Positions 50,317 to 57,080 of a stretch of 57,080 bases of DNA are shown here, in pieces. How positions within the stretch are numbered: the first letter of the stretch is position 1; each line of letters begins with the position of its first letter. The notes below the pieces were generated by a model that saw nothing but the letters and a program-made list of their open reading frames with translations, searched no databases and was not told the DNA's origin. Origin of the DNA: JBCBTD01 sp039818825 (GTDB taxonomy: Bacteria; Pseudomonadota; Alphaproteobacteria; Geminicoccales; Geminicoccaceae); contig JBCBTD010000023.1 in the NCBI GenBank assembly GCA_039818825.1, forward strand, positions 1 through 57,080, read 5' to 3'. The position numbers and the translations under genes were made by a program.

Positions 50317-53013
50317 TCAGTCCGACGCTCGCTGCAAGTCGACCCGATCGAGGATCGCCCCGAGACGGCGGTTCTGCTCGTCGGTGATCTCGCGCCCCGC
50401 GGCGTGGCCGACATTTGCCACCCCCATGCTGCGAAGCGCTACGCCCCAGTCAACGAAGAACGCACGCTCGAGGACCTCCGGTGCGTCACCGAGTTCCTGA
50501 CCGGGTGCGCCGAGCGAACCGGGTCCGAAGATCGCCCGCTCCGACGAACGCGGCGGCTCCGGAATCCCCGGCCGTTCCGCCGCCGGCAGATCACCGAATC
50601 CCAGATAGGCCACGAAGTCGTTGACGGCGAACCGAGCCGCTCGGGCGACACGATCGGTGACGTCCGCCCAACGCGCGCTGGCCGACACCGTCTCGCGGCG
50701 TGCCTCTTCGGCGATCCGTTCGGCGAGCCCGGCCCGATCCGCGGCGATCAGCAGTTCGTCGACCAGCCGCCCGAGGTCCGCCGCGTCGATACCGATCGTC
50801 GCCAAGGCGGACGGGTCCTGCTGCAGCGCGCGGAGCTGGGCCGCCCAAAGGTTCATGATCCGGACGGCGAACAGGTCGGACCGCTCCGGTCGGCCCGTCG
50901 GGCGGGGTTCGGCTGGCGTCGCGGCCGCGGGCTCCGCCCACGGGTCGTCGCCCCAGGGATCGCCGGCGACCGCCGGCCCGCCAACGCCGCCGGCACCCTC
51001 GAGCTCGCTCGGCCTCAACGCCGCGACGCCGGCGAACACGGCGCGTACGTCGTCCGCGCGCAGCATCATGGCGACCATGAGCGGTCCGAGGCCACCGATC
51101 GGCGCACGCGACAAGGTCTGGTGCAACGAACGGCGAAGCGCCTGCATCGCCGCGTCCTTCTCCTGGCGTGCGAGATCACCTTCCGCATGATGGAAGCCAT
51201 TGAGAGCGCTGGCGAGACCAGCCGCCACCTCACCCAGCCGCTCGGCCGCCTGGCGGCTCTTCAAACCCGGCTCCAGCACCTCGCCCAAGCGCTCGACCAG
51301 GAACGCGACGCCGCCATCGTTGGGCATCAACGCGGCGTTCCACACGGCCTCTTTCCGGGTCACGTGCCGGGCGACGACGTCGGAGTCGAGGAAGGCGGTC
51401 TCGTAGTCGCCGATCAACCGCGCCGCGGCCACCGCAGGACCAACCTCGTCCAAGCTCTCGACGTCGGCGTAGTCCATGAGGTGGACCTGTTTGACGCCGG
51501 GATTGCGGAGGAACAACGTGTTGGCGAAAGGCGCGCCGTCCCAGTCGTCGGGCCAGCCGTCGGGACCGTAGAGCTCGAGCAGCGATGCCTGCAGCCGACG
51601 ATCCCACTTGCCCCGCCGAGAATCGGCGCCCTCGCCTTCCTTCTCCTGGAACTCCATGTCGTGCTTGGTCAGCACCAAGAAGAGCGCGTTGCGCACGACC
51701 TTCCGCCGCTCGGCCGTCGCTCCGTGGGTCTGGTGGATCCAGCCGCGGACCATCGGTGCCAAGTCCTTCACCTCGGCGACACTCGGCGGCATGCACAACA
51801 ACATCGACGTCAGCTCGAGCTCGTCGGTGTAGCGCTGGAAGAGGTAAGCGATCTTGCCGCGGAGGAAGAGCTCGCGCAGCCGGGCCGCGGCGCCGTCGTC
51901 GCTGCTTGGCATGTCGACCAACTTCAGCCGGGAGCGGGCACCGGGAAAGTCCAAGAGATCGGTGTGCTCGAAGAACGGCCAGGGCGGTGTCGACAGTGTG
52001 AGTCGGATCTCGGCGACCAGCGCCGTCAACGTCGCCCGTGGCAGCTCGATCGCAGCCGTTGCCGACCCGTCAGCTACCGGTCGGACCGAGACCAGGTCCG
52101 CCGCGTCCGCCGGGGTCCGCAGCCGGGCAAGCACACCGACGTCGATGATGCTGTTGGGCTCTCCTCCTTCCGTGATCCGGGGCAGCACGGCCCGGCTCGC
52201 GGCACGGGCCTCGGGCGCGTGGCCGAGCTGATCGAGGCTCTCCATGAGGTGCAGGTACAGCTCGGTGAAAGCGCCGATCCGGCCCCAGGTCAGCGCGAAG
52301 AACCGCGCGCGGTCGGCGAGAGCGAGGCGGCCGCCGACGCGGATCACCGCGTCCCAGTACCCCGCGTGGTTGAGCGCGCCGATCCGCGCCTGAAAGTTCC
52401 GCTGGAAGTACTGACCGAGATCGTAGAGCGCGATTTCGTCCAGATGGCGAGCAGCGGTGCCGCCGGCAGCAGCCTCTGCCGCCGCGACCGCTGCCCGCAC
52501 GTCGTCTTCCTCAGGCGGTGGAATGCGTGTGTTGTTGGGGTCGAAATCGAGGAAGTAGCTGTTGGCCAGCACCTTTACGATGTCGGTCTCGCTCAACAGC
52601 CTGAGCTCGACCGGGTGCGCCGGGTCGGCGGCCCCACGGCGCGACGTGAAGCGTGAGACCAGCCCGGTCGACTCCCGGTCGCCCGGCGGGTTGACGTCGC
52701 GCAGGAAGTCCTTGACCTCGTCGCCGAGAACCACGGCCATCCGCTCACCGGACGGCCGCGCCAGCGCCGAAACGAGATAAGACTTCCCGGCTTGGCTCGG
52801 GCCGAAGACGCCGACACAGTTGTTGCGTCCGGCCCCGGCTTCGAGGCGCCTCGCCATCAGGCTGGCCCGTCGGCTGGCGTCGATCAAACTGTCCGCCTGG
52901 TTGGCGACACCAACCGCGGTTTCGCGAACTTCGTCGATCCAGAGCCGGGCGTCCGCCGAGCCGGTGCGGACCCGGGCGACGGCGGCTTCGAGGTTGGCGG
53001 GTGACGGCTCCAT
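50317..53013 (-). CDS. srfC: SrfC family protein with N-terminal P-loop
   Basis: An 898-residue cytoplasmic protein of the SrfC family ('putative virulence factor'). A Walker A motif GPSQAGKS sits at residues 71-78 (GVFGPSQAGKSYLV), with later LKLVDMPSSDD (about residue 370) as a possible DxxG-like switch and LVLTKHD (about 455) as a possible G4 motif, so a GTPase is likely. The rest is helical and not assigned. A Pro/Asp/Gly/Trp linker (DPWGDDPWAEP) precedes the last 200 residues. It starts 15 bp after the srfB stop. In enterobacteria srfABC is an SsrB-regulated set with unsettled function. Confidence 0.88.
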   Translation of the reverse strand: MEPSPANLEAAVARVRTGSADARLWIDEVRETAVGVANQADSLIDASRRASLMARRLEAGAGRNNCVGVFGPSQAGKSYLVSALARPSGERMAVVLGDEVKDFLRDVNPPGDRESTGLVSRFTSRRGAADPAHPVELRLLSETDIVKVLANSYFLDFDPNNTRIPPPEEDDVRAAVAAAEAAAGGTAARHLDEIALYDLGQYFQRNFQARIGALNHAGYWDAVIRVGGRLALADRARFFALTWGRIGAFTELYLHLMESLDQLGHAPEARAASRAVLPRITEGGEPNSIIDVGVLARLRTPADAADLVSVRPVADGSATAAIELPRATLTALVAEIRLTLSTPPWPFFEHTDLLDFPGARSRLKLVDMPSSDDGAAARLRELFLRGKIAYLFQRYTDELELTSMLLCMPPSVAEVKDLAPMVRGWIHQTHGATAERRKVVRNALFLVLTKHDMEFQEKEGEGADSRRGKWDRRLQASLLELYGPDGWPDDWDGAPFANTLFLRNPGVKQVHLMDYADVESLDEVGPAVAAARLIGDYETAFLDSDVVARHVTRKEAVWNAALMPNDGGVAFLVERLGEVLEPGLKSRQAAERLGEVAAGLASALNGFHHAEGDLARQEKDAAMQALRRSLHQTLSRAPIGGLGPLMVAMMLRADDVRAVFAGVAALRPSELEGAGGVGGPAVAGDPWGDDPWAEPAAATPAEPRPTGRPERSDLFAVRIMNLWAAQLRALQQDPSALATIGIDAADLGRLVDELLIAADRAGLAERIAEEARRETVSASARWADVTDRVARAARFAVNDFVAYLGFGDLPAAERPGIPEPPRSSERAIFGPGSLGAPGQELGDAPEVLERAFFVDWGVALRSMGVANVGHAAGREITDEQNRRLGAILDRVDLQRASD

Positions 53014-53028
53014 GGTCGAAGGCCTCTC

Positions 53029-56007
53029 TCAGCTTCGCAGCAGCACACCGGTGTCGAGCCAGTAGCCCTCGGCGTTGTCGATGGTCTGCAACCGCAGCCG
53101 CAGCTGGTTCTTCGACACCGTGCGGTCCTCCGCATCCTCGATGCGGGCGATCGCGAAGGCGTCGACCACACCCTTGGCGCCGCGCCCCGTCACCCGCTCG
53201 AGGTGGACCCGCAAGGGCGTGCGCGCGTTGAGCCGGGCCGCGGCCTCGGGCGACAGGTAGTCGATGCCGTAGAGCTTGGCGCCTGGCCACCAGTCGGCGC
53301 CGAACTGGCGATAGCCCAAGGTCATCGGCCCGCGGAATTCGAACGGCTGATCCGGAAGTTCGTATCCCTCGTCGTCCAAGTCGAGGTCGCTGAAAAACAC
53401 GTTCTCCTGGCGCAGCCGATCATCGAGATCGAGCTTGCCGAAGAACCGCGCGGTCGAGCGGGGCCGCAAGCGGTCCGAACGATAGTTGAAGTTGCGCAGC
53501 CGCCCCTCGCCGAGAAGGCAGATCATGGCGCCGACGGCGGCGGTGGTCTTCGGATCGGCGATGGTCGCGTGGATATCGCGGAACGGGTACCAGGAGCCGA
53601 CGCGGAAGCTGTGCAACGGCTGGATCCGATGCGGCGGCAGCGCGCAGGTCTCGACGATGGCGCCAAACACAGCCGGGAGCCGCGACGGCCGGCCGGAAAG
53701 GATCAACAGATCGGCGCGCGCTCGGCAGATCAGCTCCGCCATCGCCCGCAGCAGCTCGACCAGCACGCTCCGCGTCGTCCGGTCCAGCTCCTTGAGGTCG
53801 ACGTGGATCACGACGTCCGCCAAGCGAAAATCGAAGGCGCCGAAGCGCCGCGCCTCGTCCTCGATCCGCTGCAGCAACCCCTCGTCGACAGCGTCGCCCA
53901 GCGCGTCGCCGAGGGTGAACGGCTCGGCGCGATGCTCGTTGCCGAGCGGGTTCCAGAGTTCGTAGGCCTGCAGCAGCCGCAAGGCCACCGGCGCACCGAC
54001 ATGGGCGGCGAATTGCTGGCGCCGCAGCCGGTCGGCGACGTCGATGTCGTTGCGATCGCCGCCGAACAGGCGATGCATCAGCACGTCGATGCCCTGGTCG
54101 ACGCCGCTCTGGACCAGCGCCTCACGGATCGGCACGAGCACGTGATCGACGACGATCTGGAACAGCACGTCGTCACCGGCGAGGCTCACGCCCTCGCGCA
54201 AGATTTGCGTCGGGAAGATGGTGACGTTGGCGCCGGCGCCTTCGACCCTGAACGAGGTGATGACCAGGTCGGTCGTGCCGCCGCCGATGTCGAGCGTGGC
54301 CAGCCGGAATGCGTCGTCGAGGTCGGGATCGGTCCGGTTGGTCGGCAACCGCGCGCGGTCGAAGAAGGCGCGGGCATCGCCCGAATGATCGACGGCGATC
54401 TGGCTGTAGAGGTAGGCTGCCTGGGTCGCCGATGCCTCGTCCCATTCGATGACGATCTCCGGCAGAGCGACGTCGTCTAGCGGAACGATGCCGTCACCCG
54501 ACGGATCGACCTCCGCCCAACCAAGGCAGACGAACAGCAGATCGCGAGCAGCGGTGGCGCGATGTCGGAGAAGCTGCCGTTCGGCGAGTGGCATCGCCGT
54601 CGGCATCGTCATGATCACCCGGGCGAGCCGCCGCGGCAGCTCTGCGCTCGGTCGCTTCAGCCGGTTCGCCGGCGCATTCATCATGCAAAAGCACTGGAGC
54701 AGCACCTCGGCCAGGGCGAACGCCATCAACTGGCTGCGCGCGTACTTGGCGCGGATCGAGGGGAATCGGCGGTCGTCGTTCGGCGCCACGTCGGGCGGCA
54801 CGTCGTGCAACGGCTCGCCCGCATCGTTGACGAGGGTCGTGTACGCGACGCCCGTCGCGTAGGCGCCCGCCTGATCGTCCAGATCGCCGGCATTGAAGCG
54901 CCAACCGTCCTGGCGCGGATCGGCGTCCCAAAGGTAGCGCTTCGGACTGGACATGCCGGTAGCGCCCTCGCTGCCCCGCCTCAGGCCGGCGAGGCGCTGC
55001 GCCTCGACCCCGACCCGTGCGACCGTCGGCCAGGAGAAGGCGTCGGCCCGGCCGCTCAAAAACGACACGTCGTCGCGGCCGAAACTCGCGCGGTTGAACT
55101 CGATCCGGCTGTCGAACGGGTCGGTGTAAACGCGCTCGGGACGACCGAGATCGCGCAGCTCCAGCTTCTGCGCATTGGTGACGTTGGCGGTCCGCTCGTC
55201 GGGGTGGGTCTCGACCAAGAGCCCGCAGGTCCGCGAGTTGCCGACATCGAGCACCAAGTCGACGTCGATCGCCGCCGGGCGGGGCACGGTGATCCGGTCG
55301 ACGATGCGGAACGCCGGCAGCAACCGCAACTCGCGGACGAGGTCGAGCAACGCGAGATAGCGGGCGACCTCCTCGCGCCCGCCATCGAGGCGCGCGGCGA
55401 TCGCCGCGTCGTCGATCACCGGCGGCGCCCGGTTACGCGTGCGCTCCTCGCCGCGGATCATCGCCGCGACCGTTCCTCGGCACCAATCAGTCACCCAACG
55501 TTGGCTGACGTACCAGTCGAGCACCTCGGGCGCGTCGGCGAGCGAGAACTCGGCGCCACGCTGGGTGTCTTCCGGCGACGGGGCGAGGTAGGCCGTATCG
55601 GGGCTGCCGACGTCGAGGTCGGTATCGAACGCCACGACCAACCGGTGGTCGTAGCCGCTGTCATCGGGCTCGGCGAGCTTCGTCAGGTACAGCCGAGTCC
55701 AGTTGGTCGGCCCCTGGTCGTGCCCGCCACTCCGGGCGCGCCGAAGGATCGGCAGCGGCAGCCACGTGCGGTCGAACATCTCCAGGATTTTGCGAACGTC
55801 GACCTCGTAGCTGACACGGCCAGTCGGCTCGGCGTCGCCACGGCCGACGATCCGCGGCGGCCCGACAGCGGCATCGTCGTGGAACGCCCATTGGGTCGGC
55901 AGGTCCTTTCGTCCCTGCAGGCGAAAGCCGAGGTCGACGAACTGCACGCCGCTGCGCGGGATCAACCAAACGGTCGGCGGACAGTCGAGGACGGGTGCCA
56001 ATGGCAT
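53029..56007 (-). CDS. srfB: SrfB family protein, actin/Hsp70-like ATPase fold
   Basis: A 992-residue SrfB family protein. It carries the ASKHA nucleotide-binding motifs: phosphate-1 DVDLVLDVGNSRTCGLLVE (about residue 252), phosphate-2 ATLDIGGGTTDLVITS (about 570) and an adenosine-type motif LLILSGRPSRLP (about 767). The beta-rich N-terminal 230 residues and the C-terminal 120 residues lie outside the fold. It is probably an ATP-dependent cytoplasmic motor or chaperone that acts with SrfC, whose gene follows by 15 bp. Function inferred only from fold. Confidence 0.9.
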   Translation of the reverse strand: MPLAPVLDCPPTVWLIPRSGVQFVDLGFRLQGRKDLPTQWAFHDDAAVGPPRIVGRGDAEPTGRVSYEVDVRKILEMFDRTWLPLPILRRARSGGHDQGPTNWTRLYLTKLAEPDDSGYDHRLVVAFDTDLDVGSPDTAYLAPSPEDTQRGAEFSLADAPEVLDWYVSQRWVTDWCRGTVAAMIRGEERTRNRAPPVIDDAAIAARLDGGREEVARYLALLDLVRELRLLPAFRIVDRITVPRPAAIDVDLVLDVGNSRTCGLLVETHPDERTANVTNAQKLELRDLGRPERVYTDPFDSRIEFNRASFGRDDVSFLSGRADAFSWPTVARVGVEAQRLAGLRRGSEGATGMSSPKRYLWDADPRQDGWRFNAGDLDDQAGAYATGVAYTTLVNDAGEPLHDVPPDVAPNDDRRFPSIRAKYARSQLMAFALAEVLLQCFCMMNAPANRLKRPSAELPRRLARVIMTMPTAMPLAERQLLRHRATAARDLLFVCLGWAEVDPSGDGIVPLDDVALPEIVIEWDEASATQAAYLYSQIAVDHSGDARAFFDRARLPTNRTDPDLDDAFRLATLDIGGGTTDLVITSFRVEGAGANVTIFPTQILREGVSLAGDDVLFQIVVDHVLVPIREALVQSGVDQGIDVLMHRLFGGDRNDIDVADRLRRQQFAAHVGAPVALRLLQAYELWNPLGNEHRAEPFTLGDALGDAVDEGLLQRIEDEARRFGAFDFRLADVVIHVDLKELDRTTRSVLVELLRAMAELICRARADLLILSGRPSRLPAVFGAIVETCALPPHRIQPLHSFRVGSWYPFRDIHATIADPKTTAAVGAMICLLGEGRLRNFNYRSDRLRPRSTARFFGKLDLDDRLRQENVFFSDLDLDDEGYELPDQPFEFRGPMTLGYRQFGADWWPGAKLYGIDYLSPEAAARLNARTPLRVHLERVTGRGAKGVVDAFAIARIEDAEDRTVSKNQLRLRLQTIDNAEGYWLDTGVLLRS

Positions 56008-56044
56008 CGGATCGGGCCCCTAGGCTATGCGGACGGTGCCGCGT

Positions 56045-57080
56045 TCACGGCGCCGCCCGTTCGATCTGGACGCCGTAGGTCGAGCCGTCGGCGTTCACCC
56101 CACGACAGACCGTGCGCCCGGCGCCGTCACGTTCGCACACGGTCTGCGAGCGCTCGTAGGTCGAACCGTCGCCGCAACGCAGATCCTCCAACTCGCGGAC
56201 GCGGAGCTGGCCGCCTTCCATCCGCGCCTCCGCCGGCGCCGAGCAGGTGATGCCATCGCCACGCCGGACGATGCTTCGGCCCTGGCCCTGGCCGTCGAGC
56301 TCGTAGGACTGCTCGACGGCGCCGCCCTGGTCGTCGGCGAGCTCCGTACGCCCCACCCAACGGCCGCTGGCAAAACCCGCCGGACCGTCGACCGCACCGG
56401 CTGCTGCATCGTCGGGGATGCGGATCGGCTCGCCCGCCCCCGGCTCGGGCTGTGGTGGTGCCTCCCCGGCCGGCTCGGAAGGTGTGTCGTCTGTCGGTTG
56501 GCCAGCGGGTGGCTCGGGCGGGGTGTCCCCGGTCGGTTCCGGGGCCGGCGGCTCGGGGGTGGAGGGCTCTTCCGACCGTGAGCCGTCGGCGCCGGAATCA
56601 TCTCCGTCAGGCGCGCCGCCGGGCTCCTCGCCGGCCGTTTCCGGTGGGCCGTCGATGTTGCCTGCGTCCGATCCGGGTTCGGTGTCGCCGCCGTCGAGCA
56701 GCGATCCATCGGGCTCCGTACCGGGCACGATGTCGCCGGTCGCCGGATTGAACGTCGTGCCGTCCGGTGCAACCCAGAGGCCGTCACGACGTGCGGCCCA
56801 GCCGTCGGGCAAAACCCACTGGCCCGCAGCGTCGCGTTGGGGCAGTGCCATCGGCGCTGCGGGACTCACCGGGGCTTCCATGGTTGGCGGGGTCGAAGGC
56901 GGCAAGGGCGACGACTCCGGCATCGTCCGCCACCACCACCAGAGCGCGAGCGCCAAGAGCAGCAGCAACAACAGCAACAACAGCCACCACGGCCACGCCC
57001 ACCCGCGCTCCACCTGCGGTGCGTCGTCGACGGAGGGTGCCGCCGCCGTGGAGCTGAACGGCCGCGGCTCCGCCGCCGCG
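56045..57080 (-). CDS. srfA: SrfA family membrane protein, 5' end outside the window
   Basis: The frame is open through the right edge, so the N-terminus is missing; 345 residues are visible. A strong membrane helix (Trp-rich borders, Leu core, about 56930-57010) is followed by a long Pro/Glu/Gly/Asp-rich linker and a C-terminal domain SGRWVGRTELADDQGGAV..GQGQGRSIVRR with Cys in ITCSAPAEA, DLRCGDGS, VCERD and VCRGV, probably two disulfides, so the domain is periplasmic. This fits the SrfA family. First visible gene of the chain; srfB follows after 37 bp. A GTG at 57013 would be in frame but would drop the N-terminal part that SrfA proteins normally have. Confidence 0.82.
   Translation of the reverse strand, partial: AAAEPRPFSSTAAAPSVDDAPQVERGWAWPWWLLLLLLLLLLALALWWWWRTMPESSPLPPSTPPTMEAPVSPAAPMALPQRDAAGQWVLPDGWAARRDGLWVAPDGTTFNPATGDIVPGTEPDGSLLDGGDTEPGSDAGNIDGPPETAGEEPGGAPDGDDSGADGSRSEEPSTPEPPAPEPTGDTPPEPPAGQPTDDTPSEPAGEAPPQPEPGAGEPIRIPDDAAAGAVDGPAGFASGRWVGRTELADDQGGAVEQSYELDGQGQGRSIVRRGDGITCSAPAEARMEGGQLRVRELEDLRCGDGSTYERSQTVCERDGAGRTVCRGVNADGSTYGVQIERAAP

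Noticed and set aside
50404..52656. Long plus-strand open frame opposite srfC (and similar long antisense frames at 20870-22687, 23737-25524, 25442-27343, 11128-12609, 54562-56250)
   Set aside because: All lie opposite genes with clear family motifs; high GC makes long antisense frames common. Their translations are Arg/His/Gly/Asp-rich with no domain.
42531..57080. A type VI secretion locus
   Set aside because: Despite the Tag/PpkA-like genes, none of the core components (TssB/C, Hcp, VgrG, TssJLM, ClpV) nor PppA, Fha or TagF is present in the window.

Overview
The window is a high-GC (roughly two thirds G+C by eye), densely packed chromosomal segment from an alphaproteobacterium. The best taxonomic signals are a Caulobacter-type flagellar hierarchy (FlbD encoded in the fliF operon, a SciP/DUF1153 protein, CtrA-like TTAA-N7-TTAA sites), a DksA with the alphaproteobacterial zinc-less C-terminus, a MaoC-phosphate acetyltransferase fusion beside acetate kinase and DUF3141, and urate hydroxylase PuuD. 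Family-level placement (Rhodospirillales or Geminicoccales-like) is a guess. I see no tRNA, rRNA, CRISPR array or insertion sequence.

Layout. 1-2193 (-): a subtilisin-like protease with a tandem lectin-type propeller, cut by the left edge. 2194-9774: housekeeping and accessory genes: entericidin-like lipoprotein, uracil-DNA glycosylase, aminotransferase, threonine dehydratase, CysQ, a Crp/Fnr regulator, a MetA-family homoserine acyltransferase whose residue 111 predicts acetyl-CoA use, an HNH protein and two VOC proteins. 9785-14693 (-): a translationally coupled operon DUF3141 > MaoC-Pta > AckA. 14806-15993 (-): puuD. 16070-32784: a flagellar region with fliO-fliP and a leader ORF on the minus strand, then (+) moeB-like, dksA, fliK-flgD-flgE, sciP, and the operon fliF-fliG-fliH-fliN-flbD-flhA-flhF-flhG. 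32733-42503: gamma-glutamyltransferase, DUF1127 protein, an unassigned thiamine-diphosphate enzyme, a secreted repeat protein, a methyltransferase and a DctPQM TRAP transporter. 42531-57080 (-): a ten-gene chain running in from the right edge.

Two things stand out. First, the ten-gene chain joins SrfA-SrfB-SrfC (known mainly as putative virulence factors) to a Sel1-repeat membrane protein, a VWA protein that looks like the periplasmic half of the type VI secretion kinase PpkA without its kinase, an ABC ATPase and FtsX-like permease, a SUMF1-fold TagR-like protein and two outer-membrane lipoproteins. The second half resembles the TagQRST-PpkA envelope-sensing module of type VI secretion, here with no type VI genes in view. 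I infer a trans-envelope system in which that sensor controls the SrfB ATPase and SrfC P-loop protein.

Second, the flagellar intergenic regions share a motif, CGGCA-N4-TTGCC, found five times: next to CtrA-like boxes at fliF and at the fliO-fliP operon, and 50-90 bp upstream of sigma-54 type -24/-12 elements at fliK and at a 157-residue gene of unknown function. This is what FlbD-binding enhancer/repressor sites would look like, and it marks the 157-residue protein as a candidate flagellar component.
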